Below are positions 43,162 to 52,119 of a DNA stretch of 64,000 nt, piece after piece; positions within the stretch are counted from its first letter, which is position 1, and the number at the start of each line of letters is the position of its first letter. Made by a program: the position numbers and the translations under genes. This stretch comes from Solirubrobacteraceae bacterium (GTDB lineage Bacteria > Actinomycetota > Thermoleophilia > Solirubrobacterales > Solirubrobacteraceae). The notes beneath the pieces are model-generated. The model saw only the letters and a program-made list of their open reading frames with translations. It searched no databases and had not been told where the DNA came from. The stretch lies in the NCBI GenBank assembly GCA_017882445.1, contig JADGPK010000003.1:1-64000 (forward strand). The letters run 5' to 3'.

Positions 43162-44162
43162 AGACGAGTCTCGGCATCTGGGCGTTCGGCCCGATGATCA
43201 CGCGCTTCGTTCCCGGCGGCTACCAGCCCGCGCACGCCTATGACGCTGAACCCGTCGCGGAGAAGGTGCACCGTGCGGTCGAGGGCCTCGGCGATCTGAT
43301 CGACGGCTACGAGTTCCACTACCCACTGGAGCTCTCCCACGAGAACATCAGCGACGTGCACGATGCGCTCGGCGGGCACGACGTCTATTGCGTCGCCACC
43401 GGCCTGCACCTCGACCCGCGCTTCGGGCGCGGCGGCCTCGTGAACCCCGATGAGCACGTCCGTGCGGAGGCGCGGCGGATCGTGTGCGAGGGCGCGGAGT
43501 TCGCCGGCGGGCTGGGTGCGAACCTGATTGTCTGGCCGGGTATCGAGGGCTACAACTACCCGTTCCAGACCCCCTACGTGGACTCGTGGCACTGGCTGAT
43601 CGACGGCATCGGTGAGGCCGCCGACGTCTGCAAGCGCCACGGGGTCAAGCTGTTCCTCGAGCACAAGAACTCCGAGCCGGCGATGAAGATCCTGATGCGC
43701 AACATGGGGATGACGATCTACGTCGCCAACAAGCTGCGCGCAGAGGGGCTCGACAACGTCCAGATCAACATGGACTGGCAGCACCTGTTGATGAACGACG
43801 AGCACCTCCCGGAGTACGCCGCGCTGCTCCACTCCGAGGGACTGCTCGGCCACCAGCACGGCAACTCCGGCTGGGGCACCTTCGACGACGACAACATGCT
43901 CGGCGCGACGGCGTTCATGGAGACCATCGAGCTGGCGCTCGAGCTGCGCCGCTGCGACTACGGCGCCAACGGCGAACGCCTCGGCCTCGACCTCTACCCC
44001 TACACCGAGGATCAGATCGGCGCGGTCAAGCGCTCGGTGATTCAGTGGAACTTCATCGACTCGGTCGCCGCGCGGATCGACGATGCGGCGCTGCGAGAGG
44101 CGCAGGCCCGCAAGGACGCTGTGTCCGCGTACGAGCTCGTTTACGCCGCTTTGGGCGCGTGA
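43158..44162 (+). CDS. XylA-like sugar isomerase (short TIM-barrel form)
   Basis: 334 aa. FLEHKNSEP near residue 174 mimics the XylA metal/catalytic segment (E.K.NEP), VQINMDWQHLL matches the Glu/Asp-His ligand strand, and LGHQHGNSGWGTFDDDN matches HIDLN...FDQD. Canonical xylose isomerase is about 390 aa with a C-terminal dimerisation arm; this is ~55 aa shorter. It is followed immediately by a xylulokinase, so it likely supplies xylulose from xylose or a similar aldose. ATGA overlap with the upstream gene. Confidence 0.8.
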   Translation: MKTSLGIWAFGPMITRFVPGGYQPAHAYDAEPVAEKVHRAVEGLGDLIDGYEFHYPLELSHENISDVHDALGGHDVYCVATGLHLDPRFGRGGLVNPDEHVRAEARRIVCEGAEFAGGLGANLIVWPGIEGYNYPFQTPYVDSWHWLIDGIGEAADVCKRHGVKLFLEHKNSEPAMKILMRNMGMTIYVANKLRAEGLDNVQINMDWQHLLMNDEHLPEYAALLHSEGLLGHQHGNSGWGTFDDDNMLGATAFMETIELALELRRCDYGANGERLGLDLYPYTEDQIGAVKRSVIQWNFIDSVAARIDDAALREAQARKDAVSAYELVYAALGA

Positions 44163-45614
44163 GTGGCGGCGACGCTCCGCGCACCAGATGTGAGCGTGTT
44201 CGGGCTGGATGTCGGGACGAGTGGCGTCAAGGGGCTCGCCCTTGACGCCGACGGCGGTGTGGTTGCGGCTGCGGAGGCCGGGTATCCATTGTCGACGCCG
44301 CGGCCTGGGTGGGCGGAGCAGGATCCGGAGGATTGGTGGCGTGCGGCGGCGGTGGTGCTCGCGCGGTTGCGGGCGGCAGCCGGCCCGCCGCAGGGCATCG
44401 GGCTCTCGGGGCAGATGCATGGTCTGGTGGCGCTCGACTCCGATGACCGCGTCCTGCGACCGGCGATCCTCTGGAACGACCAGCGCACCGCCACGGAGTG
44501 CAGCGAGATCGAGGCGACGCTCGGGCTCGAGCGGCTGATCGCGCTGACCGGCAACCGCGCGCTGCCCGGATTCACGGCGCCGAAGCTGCTCTGGCTGCGG
44601 CGCCACGAGCCGGATGTGTTCGCGCGTATCGCGCGGATCGCGCTGCCCAAGGACTACGTCCGGCTGCGCCTCTGCGGCGAGCACGCGACCGACGTCACGG
44701 ACGCCTCCGGGACGCTGCTGCTGGACGTCGCCAAGCGGCGCTGGAGCGACGAGGTGCTCGACGCGCTCGCGCTCGAGCACGCATGGCTGCCGCGCGTGCT
44801 CGAGAGCCCCCAGGTCAGCGGCGTGACCGCCGACGGTGTCCCCGTTGCCGCCGGCGCCGGCGACCAGGCAGCCGGCGCTCTCGGCGTCGGCGTCGATCGC
44901 CCGGGGCCGGTGTCGGTCGTGCTCGGGACCTCCGGTGTCGTGTTCGCCGCGCTCGAGCGCTACGCCGCCGACCCGCAGGTGCGCGTGCAAACCTTCTGCC
45001 ATGCGATTCCGGGCACGTGGCACGCGATGGGCGTGATGCTCTCGGCGGCAGGCTCGCTGCGCTGGCTGCAGGCGATCCTCGGCGCCGACTACGACGTGCT
45101 CACCGCCGAGGCGAGCGGCTGGGCGCCGACGACCGAGGGGCTCACATTCCTGCCCTATCTCGCCGGCGAGCGCACACCGCACGACGACCCCGACGCGCGT
45201 GGCTCCTACACCGGCCTCAGCCTGCGCCACGACCGCGGCGCGCTCGTGCGCGCGCTGCTCGAGGGCGTCGCCTTCGGCCTGCGCGACTCGCTCGATCTGA
45301 TCTGCGAGCTCGGCCGGCGCCCGGCGCTCGGGCGTGTCTCGGGCGGCGGCGCGCGCAGCGAGGAGTGGCTGCGAATCGTCGCCTCGGTGCTGGAGCTGCC
45401 GCTCGAGCGTGTCGCAGTCGAGGACGCGGCCGCCTTCGGCGCCGCGCTGCTCGGCGGCGTCGCCGGCGGCGTCTGGCCAGACGTCCCGGCGGCGGTCGCA
45501 GCGACGGTGCGTCCACGCGAGCTGATCGAGCCGGTGCCCGAGTGGATCGCGCCGTACCAGGCTGCGCACGAGCGCTTCCGTGACCTCTACCCGGCGCTGC
45601 GCGCATGCCGCTGA
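44163..45614 (+). CDS. xylB: Xylulokinase (FGGY family)
   Basis: 483 aa. FGGY kinase with phosphate-binding FGLDVGTSGVKGLALD near the N-terminus, the XylB-type GLSGQMHGLVAL, ILWNDQRTATEC, catalytic Asp in GAGDQAAGALGVG, and LPYLAGERTPHDDPDARG and RVSGGGARSEEW near the C-terminus. The GQMHG motif is specific for xylulokinases. Makes D-xylulose 5-P. GTG start directly after the previous TGA; GTG 44192 also possible. Confidence 0.92.
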   Translation: MAATLRAPDVSVFGLDVGTSGVKGLALDADGGVVAAAEAGYPLSTPRPGWAEQDPEDWWRAAAVVLARLRAAAGPPQGIGLSGQMHGLVALDSDDRVLRPAILWNDQRTATECSEIEATLGLERLIALTGNRALPGFTAPKLLWLRRHEPDVFARIARIALPKDYVRLRLCGEHATDVTDASGTLLLDVAKRRWSDEVLDALALEHAWLPRVLESPQVSGVTADGVPVAAGAGDQAAGALGVGVDRPGPVSVVLGTSGVVFAALERYAADPQVRVQTFCHAIPGTWHAMGVMLSAAGSLRWLQAILGADYDVLTAEASGWAPTTEGLTFLPYLAGERTPHDDPDARGSYTGLSLRHDRGALVRALLEGVAFGLRDSLDLICELGRRPALGRVSGGGARSEEWLRIVASVLELPLERVAVEDAAAFGAALLGGVAGGVWPDVPAAVAATVRPRELIEPVPEWIAPYQAAHERFRDLYPALRACR

Positions 45615-46231
45615 CACCGCGCGCGGACGGCGCGATCTTCGACTTCGACGGCGTGATCATCGACTCCCTGCCGCCGGTCGAGACGGCCATCAACGGCTCT
45701 CTCCTCGCCCACGGCTTCCCGCCGCGCACGACCGCCGAGGTCAAGCGCTTCATCGGCCCGCCGGCGTTGAGCGCGTTCGCCGAGCTCACCGGCGCCGCCG
45801 AGGACTCGGAGACCGTCGCGGCGGCGGTCGCCACCTACCATGAGATTTACTCGCGCGTGTATCTCGAGCAGACGCGGCTGATCGACGGGATGCTCGATCT
45901 GCTGGACAGCCTGACGTTGCCGCTCGCGCTCGCGACCTCGAAGACGCGCGAGTTCGTCGCCCCCTTGCTCGAGCACTTCGGGATCGCCTTCGCAGTGGTC
46001 AGCGCACCGGAGCTCTCCGAGCCGAAGGCGCAGACCGTCGCGCGCGCGCAGCAGGCGCTCGCCGCGCGTGATCCCGTCGTCGTCGGCGACCGCTTCTACG
46101 ACATCGACGCCGCGCGCGCATGCGATCTGCGCGTGATCGGCGTCACCTGGGGCGTCGGCGACCGCGAGGAGTTGCGCGGCGCCGACATCATCGTCGCGCA
46201 GCCAGCGGAGCTCTACGCACTGCTCTCCTAG
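45605..46231 (+). CDS. HAD-family phosphatase (AraL/PGP-like role possible)
   Basis: 208 aa. HAD motif I FDFDGVIIDS (Asp nucleophile and Asp+2), cap helices, motif II LALATSKTREF, motif III Lys in EPKAQTV, and motif IV VVVGDRFYDIDAA. Dephosphorylates small sugar phosphates. It overlaps the xylB end by 10 nt. An AraL-like housekeeping phosphatase next to pentose genes is also seen in the Bacillus subtilis ara operon, which holds araL and araM. Confidence 0.88.
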   Translation: MPLTPRADGAIFDFDGVIIDSLPPVETAINGSLLAHGFPPRTTAEVKRFIGPPALSAFAELTGAAEDSETVAAAVATYHEIYSRVYLEQTRLIDGMLDLLDSLTLPLALATSKTREFVAPLLEHFGIAFAVVSAPELSEPKAQTVARAQQALAARDPVVVGDRFYDIDAARACDLRVIGVTWGVGDREELRGADIIVAQPAELYALLS

Positions 46232-46266
46232 CGCCTCGCGGGCCGACCTGCGACGATTGCGATCCG

Positions 46267-47244
46267 ATGGAACAGCGCCGCATCGAACGCCTCGCCCGCA
46301 GCGTCAGCGTCGTCGGTCTCGGCACCTGGCAGCTCGGCGCCGATTGGGGCACGGTCACGCCGCAGGCAGCGCATGCCGTGCTCGAGGCGGCCGTCGACGC
46401 CGGGGTCACCTTCGTCGATACGGCCGACGTCTACGGCGACGGACGCAGCGAGCAGTTCTGCGGTGAGCTGCGTGCGCGTCACCCGGAGATCTTCGTCGCG
46501 ACGAAGATGGGCCGGCGCGTCGAGCAGCTGGCAGAGAACTACAACCGCGAGGCGTTCCGCGCCTGGAACGCGCGCTCGCGCGCGAACCTCGCGCTGGAGC
46601 GGATCGATCTCGTGCAGCTTCACTGCCCGCCCGACGAGGTCTATGAGGACGATGCCGTCTTCGCGGCGCTCGATGAGCTCGTTGACGACGGCCGCATCAG
46701 CGCCTACGGCGTCTCGGTCGAGACCTGCGCCCAGGCGCTGCGCGCGATCGCGCGGCCGCGCGTGGCGAGCGTGCAGATCATCCTCAACTGCTTCCGGCTC
46801 AAGCCGCTCGAGCAGGTGGTGCCCGCGGCGCGCGAGGCCGGCGTCGGGATCATCGCTCGCGTGCCGCTCGCGTCGGGTCTGCTGTCGGGGCGCTATGACG
46901 AGCACACGACGTTCGCGCCCGAGGACCATCGCAGCTACAACCGCCACGGCGAGGCCTTCGACGTCGGCGAGACGTTCGCGGGCGTGCCCTACGAGACGGG
47001 GCTGGCCGCAGCGCGTGAGCTGGGGCAGCTGCTCGACGGCGGAACTACGCTCGCCCAGTTCGCGCTGCGCTGGGTGATCGATCAGCCGGGCGTGAGCACC
47101 GTGATCCCCGGCGCGCGCAACGTCGAGCAGGTGCGCCAGAACGTCGCCGCCGCCACGCTGGCGCCACTGCGCCCCGACCAGCGCGAGGGTGTCGCGGAGA
47201 TCTATGACCGGCTGATCCGCGAGCACGTCCACGGGCGCTGGTAG
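46267..47244 (+). CDS. Aldo/keto reductase
   Basis: 325 aa AKR of the AKR12-like group. Tetrad: Asp and Tyr in DTADVYGDGRSE, Lys in VATKMG, His in LHCPPD. C-terminal VIPGARNVEQVRQN binds the cofactor phosphate. Last gene of the plus sugar operon; could reduce or oxidise a sugar aldehyde. Its end is 4 nt from the convergent araM end, so the two operons share no terminator. Confidence 0.9.
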   Translation: MEQRRIERLARSVSVVGLGTWQLGADWGTVTPQAAHAVLEAAVDAGVTFVDTADVYGDGRSEQFCGELRARHPEIFVATKMGRRVEQLAENYNREAFRAWNARSRANLALERIDLVQLHCPPDEVYEDDAVFAALDELVDDGRISAYGVSVETCAQALRAIARPRVASVQIILNCFRLKPLEQVVPAAREAGVGIIARVPLASGLLSGRYDEHTTFAPEDHRSYNRHGEAFDVGETFAGVPYETGLAAARELGQLLDGGTTLAQFALRWVIDQPGVSTVIPGARNVEQVRQNVAAATLAPLRPDQREGVAEIYDRLIREHVHGRW

Positions 47245-47247
47245 CGC

Positions 47248-48426
47248 CTACAGCGCGAAGTCGAGCGCCTCATCGAGCACGCCCTGGCCCTCGAGGAAGT
47301 CGACGACGGTGTAGCGCGAGCGCAGCCGAGCGCCGTAGCGCAGCCCGGCGCGCAGCATCGCCGCGTCGATTCCGAGATAGCCGGCCTCGAGATCGGGGAT
47401 GCCGGCGCGCCGCAGCGCGTCGGCGACCGCGTCGAAGCGCTGCAGCGATGGCTCCAGGCGCACGCGCAGCGCGGCCCAGCGCGTCTCCTCGTCGGGCCAC
47501 GAAGCGGGCACCGCGGCGATCAGGCGCTGCTTTTCGGCGATCGCGACGAGGACATCCGGCGGCGGCTCGCCGAGCCACGCGCGCGCGGCGGCGTCGAGCG
47601 GCTCCGCCACGGGCTGCGGCCGTCGCGGCAACGCAACGCCGCCGCCGAACGCGAAGCGCTGCAGGCGCATCGCGAACCCCGTCGCATAGCCGACCTGGAG
47701 CCCGTGCAGCGCCCGCGGCCGCGCGCCGCGGCCGGCGAGCAGGTCCCAGAAGTGCGAGGCGTGGTGCTCGCAGCCGCTCGCTGGGCGCGAGCTACCGACC
47801 GCGGCCATCGCGAGCCCCGACTCGATCAATGCGCGCAGCAGCCCCGCGACGGCCTCGACATCTCCGGCGAGCAGCGCCGCGACATCGGGCTCGGGCAGTG
47901 GCTGCAGCGCGCGCCAGTCCTCGCCGTAGAGCAGGTGCGCCGCGAGCCAGTCGACGCGGGCGGTCGTCTTCGCGAGCATGTCGCCGATGCCCGCCCGCGT
48001 CAGCTCGATCGGCGCGGCCGCGGCGATCCGCGGGTCGGCGAAGATCGACGCGGGTGCGCGCGCCGGCAGCGTCAGCTTGACGCCGTCGCGCTCGAGCGCC
48101 GCGACGCTCGAGGCGTAGCCGTCCATCGACGCCGCCGTCGGGACGCTGACGAAGTCGCAGCCGGCGCTGTGCGCGGCGTAGCGGACGATGTCGGTCAGCG
48201 TCCCCGAGCCGACGGCGACCAGGCCATCACGCAGCTGCTCCCGCACCTGCGCGGCGGCATCCTCGGTCGCGTGCAGATCCGCCGGGAGGCACAGCACGTC
48301 GGCGCCGAGCTCCCGTGCCACGCGCGCGCCGGCCACCGCTTCGGTGTTGTCGTCCATCACCACCAACGCCGGCCGCGGCACGTAGGCCGCGAGGCGGTCG
48401 AGCGCTCCCTGTTCGACGAAGATCAC
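47248..48426 (-). CDS. araM: sn-Glycerol-1-phosphate dehydrogenase (AraM/EgsA family)
   Basis: 392 aa, iron-containing-alcohol-dehydrogenase-like fold. VAVGSGTLTDIVRYAAHSAG and FVSVPTAASMDGYAS are the family marks for NAD(H) and metal binding, followed by AGIGDMLAKTTARVDW and CEHHASHFWD (His/Asp metal ligands). AraM in Bacillus makes G1P from DHAP and sits in the ara operon, as here. GTG 48426 overlaps the araD stop (GTGA). Role in an actinobacterium not known; no archaeal-type lipid genes seen. Confidence 0.9.
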   Translation of the reverse strand: MIFVEQGALDRLAAYVPRPALVVMDDNTEAVAGARVARELGADVLCLPADLHATEDAAAQVREQLRDGLVAVGSGTLTDIVRYAAHSAGCDFVSVPTAASMDGYASSVAALERDGVKLTLPARAPASIFADPRIAAAAPIELTRAGIGDMLAKTTARVDWLAAHLLYGEDWRALQPLPEPDVAALLAGDVEAVAGLLRALIESGLAMAAVGSSRPASGCEHHASHFWDLLAGRGARPRALHGLQVGYATGFAMRLQRFAFGGGVALPRRPQPVAEPLDAAARAWLGEPPPDVLVAIAEKQRLIAAVPASWPDEETRWAALRVRLEPSLQRFDAVADALRRAGIPDLEAGYLGIDAAMLRAGLRYGARLRSRYTVVDFLEGQGVLDEALDFAL

Positions 48427-49085
48427 TGCCCGTAGTAGGCGTTCCGCCCGTGCTTGCGCTCGAAGTGCTTGCGGCGGATCGCATCGGCGAGCGACGGGGC
48501 GTCGGGGGCGAGCGCGGTCGTCAACAGCGCCAGGCGCGCCACCTGCTCGAGCGTGACCGCGGCCTCGACTGCGGCGGCCGGCGAGGCGCCCCACGCGAAG
48601 GGGCCGTGGCCGCGCACGAGCGCGCAGCAGTCGTGCTCGGTCGTTGCCTGCACGAGCGCGCGGCCGGTCGCCCCCTCGTAGTCCTCCTCGACCTCGGCCT
48701 CGGTCAACGGGCGTGTGAGCGGGATCGGCCGGGCGCTGAGGTCGGCGTGCGTCGTCCCGAGCAGCGGAATCTCGCGCTCCGCCTGCGCCCAGGCCGTCGC
48801 CCATGTCGAGTGCGTGTGCACGATGCCGCCGATCCACTCACGAGCGCGGTAGAGCTCGAGGTGCGTCGGGGTGTCGGTGGACGGGCGCCGCTCACCCCCG
48901 ACGACGCTGCCGTCCAGGTCCACGAGCACGATGTCCTCCGCCGTCATCGACTCGTAGGGCACGCCGCTCGGCTTGATCGCGACGAGCCCACGCTCGCGGT
49001 CGATGCCGCTGACGTTGCCCCACGTGAGCGTGACGAGCCCATGCGCCGGCAGCGCAAGGTTCGCCGCGAGCACGGCCTCGCGCAT
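48423..49085 (-). CDS. araD: L-ribulose-5-phosphate 4-epimerase
   Basis: 220 aa, class II aldolase fold. Zn ligands are the two His in VHTHSTWATAWAQ (about 90-102) and a third His in RGHGPFAWG. LTWGNVSGID near residue 20 and KPSGVPYESM bind phosphate. C-terminal HFERKHGRNAYYGQ is diagnostic of AraD. Converts L-ribulose 5-P to D-xylulose 5-P. Start overlaps the araA stop by 1 nt. Confidence 0.94.
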   Translation of the reverse strand: MREAVLAANLALPAHGLVTLTWGNVSGIDRERGLVAIKPSGVPYESMTAEDIVLVDLDGSVVGGERRPSTDTPTHLELYRAREWIGGIVHTHSTWATAWAQAEREIPLLGTTHADLSARPIPLTRPLTEAEVEEDYEGATGRALVQATTEHDCCALVRGHGPFAWGASPAAAVEAAVTLEQVARLALLTTALAPDAPSLADAIRRKHFERKHGRNAYYGQ

Positions 49086-50473
49086 CAGAGCTCCTCGATC
49101 TCGAGGTCGAGCAGCTCTGCCAGCCGCCGCCAGCGCCCGCCGTGGCTACCGAGATTCGTGACGAAGTGGTGTGGTCCGCCGAGGCGAAGCCAGTCGTCCA
49201 TGAAGTCCTTCACGCCGGCCTGTGGCCGGAAGTGGAAGTAGGGCATCTCGACGTTCGGCAGCTCGGGCGTGTCGAGGACCTCTCCGTGCCCGACCAGCAG
49301 GCGGTACTCCTCGCCCTCGAGCGGCACGAGCGCAGCGGTCGTCGCGGGTCCCGGCTGCGCCGAGAAGACCGTCGTCGGCGGGTTGCCGAGGCCGCCGATG
49401 CCGAGCTCCCGGTCGATCAGCCGCACCGGGCGATCGCCCCGCGCCACCTTCCAGTTGCCCTCGCCCATGTGGCTGACGAGCACCGAGCCCAGCTCGAAGT
49501 CCATCGCGTACATCTCTGAGAAGTTGGCGTCGCCGATCAGCGTCTGCGCTGCGCACATCAACGTCGCGGTGTTGGTGTCGCCCTCGGCGGCGTAGCCGTA
49601 GCCGTCGGCCATGAGGTTCGAGGCGGCGAGCAGGGGCAGCTGCTCGAAGCGGCCATCGCCGCCGATCGAGTCGAAGTGCGCCGAGAATGCGCGGTAGTCC
49701 TTCTCCTCGAGCAGGTCGCGCAGGGCGAGCTCATAGCGCGCCGCGTAGGCGTGCGCCGCGTGCGGCAGTGCCGGGTCGATCTCGAACAGCTCGCCGTGCC
49801 GCGCGATCAGCGCCTCGATCCGATCGTCGGCGACGCCCTGCATCCGCGCGTAGAGCGCGCCCAGGTCCTCGGCGACGACGAGCGCGCCGAGCCGCCGCAG
49901 CAGCGCCGGCGGGTCGTAGAGGATGTCGCCCATCCCGTTCATCGGGTAGCCGAGCAGCGCGATCCGCGTCGAGCGCAGCGCCGTCACGGTCGCTGCGGCG
50001 CGAGCCCAGTCGCCGAACTCCCTGGAGAACTCGTCCGAGTCCCACTCGCCGGTGATCACCGAGAACGGGATCCCTGCGCGCACGAGCGCGTTCGCCTGAT
50101 CCTGGGCGCCGTGGATGCCCTGGTTGTAGGTCAGGTCGCCCATGTCCCACGCGGCCGTAACCGCGCGCTCGGGCTGGATGTTGGCGAGCATCAGCGGCAG
50201 CCTCGTCTCCAGCAGCGCGCGCACCGAGCGCATCGCCGGACCGTAGGTGAGCATCACGATCGCGATGCCGTCGAGCCCGCGCGCGCCGTACTCGCGCACG
50301 ATCTCCTCGATGTCCTCGCGGTTGCGCGCCGGGCGGATGAAGTCGACCTCGGCGACCTCGGCGAGTCGCGAGGAGACCGCACGCGCGTACTCGGCCTGAT
50401 GCTCGGTGATCCCCGGGAGCATCTCGTCGTAGAGCTCCTGCATGATCCCGAGCAGTCCGATCCGGGGTTTCAC
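49085..50473 (-). CDS. araA: L-arabinose isomerase family protein
   Basis: 462 aa. The active-site Glu and His are recognisable in AAEGDTNTATLM, MYAMDFELGSVLVSHMGEGN and LGGPHHFVTNLGSHGG, with GLLGIMQELYDEMLPG at the N-terminus. Classical AraA is about 500 aa; this ~460-aa branch is common in actinobacteria. It isomerises L-arabinose to L-ribulose. Within the operon it lies between ribulokinase and araD. Overlaps araB by ATGA. Confidence 0.9.
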   Translation of the reverse strand: MKPRIGLLGIMQELYDEMLPGITEHQAEYARAVSSRLAEVAEVDFIRPARNREDIEEIVREYGARGLDGIAIVMLTYGPAMRSVRALLETRLPLMLANIQPERAVTAAWDMGDLTYNQGIHGAQDQANALVRAGIPFSVITGEWDSDEFSREFGDWARAAATVTALRSTRIALLGYPMNGMGDILYDPPALLRRLGALVVAEDLGALYARMQGVADDRIEALIARHGELFEIDPALPHAAHAYAARYELALRDLLEEKDYRAFSAHFDSIGGDGRFEQLPLLAASNLMADGYGYAAEGDTNTATLMCAAQTLIGDANFSEMYAMDFELGSVLVSHMGEGNWKVARGDRPVRLIDRELGIGGLGNPPTTVFSAQPGPATTAALVPLEGEEYRLLVGHGEVLDTPELPNVEMPYFHFRPQAGVKDFMDDWLRLGGPHHFVTNLGSHGGRWRRLAELLDLEIEEL

Positions 50474-52119
50474 GACATGCTCCTTTCGGTGTGGATGCGC
50501 TTCAGCCCATGAAGCAGCTCGACGTCCGTGCGCCCGAGCCGCTCGTACAGGCTGCGATAGATCGCGTAGACCCGATCGTAGATCGCCTTGGCATCGGCGT
50601 CCGGCGCGTAGCTGCGCGCGATGCTCGGCCGGGTCGCGGCGATCGCGCTGCCGATGTCGGGAAAGGCGCCGGCGGCGACGGCGCCGAACAGCGCCGCCCC
50701 CCGCGCGGGGACCTGCGTCGAGTCGGGGACGCTGACGCGCAGGCCGCTGGTGTCGGCGAGCAGCTGCATCGTCAGCGGGCTCTTCTCTGCGATCCCGCCG
50801 CAGGCGACGATCTCCTTCAGAGCGAGGCCGTGCTCATCGAAGTTCTCGATGATCCGCCGGTTGCCGAACGCGATCGACTCGAGCAGCGCGCGATAGATCT
50901 GCTCGCGCGTCGTCTGCAGCGTCAGTCCGAGGAGCGCGCCGCTGAGGTCGGCGTCGGCGAGGATCGTGCGGTTGCCGTTCCACCAGTCGAGCGCCACCAG
51001 GCCGCTCGCCCCGGGACCGATGGCGGCAGCCGCGCGCTCGAGCGAGGCGTGCTCGGCGCCGGGCGGCGCGAGCGTTTGCACGAACCACGCGAGCATGTCG
51101 CCGACCGCGGCCTGCCCCGCCTCATAGCCGTAGAGGCCCGGGAGGATGCCGTCGCGCACGACGCCCGTGATCCCCGGCAGGCGCACCTCGACCGGGTCGA
51201 TCACCAGATCGCAGATCGAGGTTCCCACGACCATCACGAAGATCCCGGGGGACTCCACGCCGGCGCCCGGGACCGAGACGAACGAGTCGACGTTGCCCAC
51301 CGCCACCGCTACCGACTCGGGCAGGCCGAAGCGCGTTGCGAGCTGCGGCCGCAGCGTGCCCGCGCACGTACCGAGCGGCGCGAACTCGGTCCCGAGCTTT
51401 GCCGCGGGCCGGTCGAACCCGGGGTAGGCGGCCTCGAAGAAATCGGGGGACGGCAGCCCTTCCTCCTGCGACCACATCGCCTTGTAGCCCGCTGTGCAGC
51501 TCTGGCGGCGCTCGTTGCCCGTCAGGTACCACACGATCCAGTCGGTCGCCTCGATGAAGCCGTCGCAGGCATCGTAGACCTCGCGATCCTCGAGCCACAG
51601 CTCGATCAGCTTGGGGAAGTACCACTCCGAGGAGATCCGCCCGCCGTAGCGCTCGAGAAAGGCCTCGCCGCGGGCCGCTGCGACCTCGTTGAGCCGGTCG
51701 GCGATCGGCTGCGCCGCATGGTGCTTCCAGAGCTTCGGCCACGCGTGGCGCCGTGAGCTCCAGCCCTCCTGCGTGAACAGCGGCACCCCGTCCGCGGTCA
51801 CCGGCAGCACGGTGCAGGAGGTGAAGTCGACGCCGAGCCCGACCACACCGTCGCGCGCCTGCGGCACCTGCTCGAGCACCGCCGGGATCGCGGTGTCGAG
51901 CACGGCGAGCCAGTCGTCGGAGTGCTGCAGCGCCCAGTCGGGCGGCAGCTGGCCGATCTCCGATTCCTCGCCGCCCTGCGGCAGCTCGCGGTCGATCACG
52001 CCGTGCGCATAGGCGACCTCGCTGACCGCCGCCTCCTCGCCGGTGCGCAGGTCGAGCAGCAGTGCCCGGCCGGACTCCGTTCCGAAGTCGACGCCGAGCG
52101 CATATGCGGGCCGGGTCAC
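50470..52119 (-). CDS. araB: L-ribulokinase-like FGGY kinase
   Basis: 549 aa. N-terminal LGVDFGTESGRALLLDL, then LGVDFTSCTVLPV, ISSEWYFPKLIELWLED, EATDWIVWYLTGN and the C-terminal half GTSICDLVIDP and CGGIAEKSPLTMQ match AraB-type ribulokinases, which phosphorylate L-ribulose. Length matches (about 550-570). Between araA and the ABC genes; overlaps both by ATGA. Confidence 0.93.
   Translation of the reverse strand: MTRPAYALGVDFGTESGRALLLDLRTGEEAAVSEVAYAHGVIDRELPQGGEESEIGQLPPDWALQHSDDWLAVLDTAIPAVLEQVPQARDGVVGLGVDFTSCTVLPVTADGVPLFTQEGWSSRRHAWPKLWKHHAAQPIADRLNEVAAARGEAFLERYGGRISSEWYFPKLIELWLEDREVYDACDGFIEATDWIVWYLTGNERRQSCTAGYKAMWSQEEGLPSPDFFEAAYPGFDRPAAKLGTEFAPLGTCAGTLRPQLATRFGLPESVAVAVGNVDSFVSVPGAGVESPGIFVMVVGTSICDLVIDPVEVRLPGITGVVRDGILPGLYGYEAGQAAVGDMLAWFVQTLAPPGAEHASLERAAAAIGPGASGLVALDWWNGNRTILADADLSGALLGLTLQTTREQIYRALLESIAFGNRRIIENFDEHGLALKEIVACGGIAEKSPLTMQLLADTSGLRVSVPDSTQVPARGAALFGAVAAGAFPDIGSAIAATRPSIARSYAPDADAKAIYDRVYAIYRSLYERLGRTDVELLHGLKRIHTERSMS

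Noticed and set aside
43116-45617. An 833-aa minus-strand open frame opposite the isomerase and xylulokinase genes
   Set aside because: Antisense to two well-conserved enzymes, no motif, low-complexity composition. Long antisense frames are expected at this GC.
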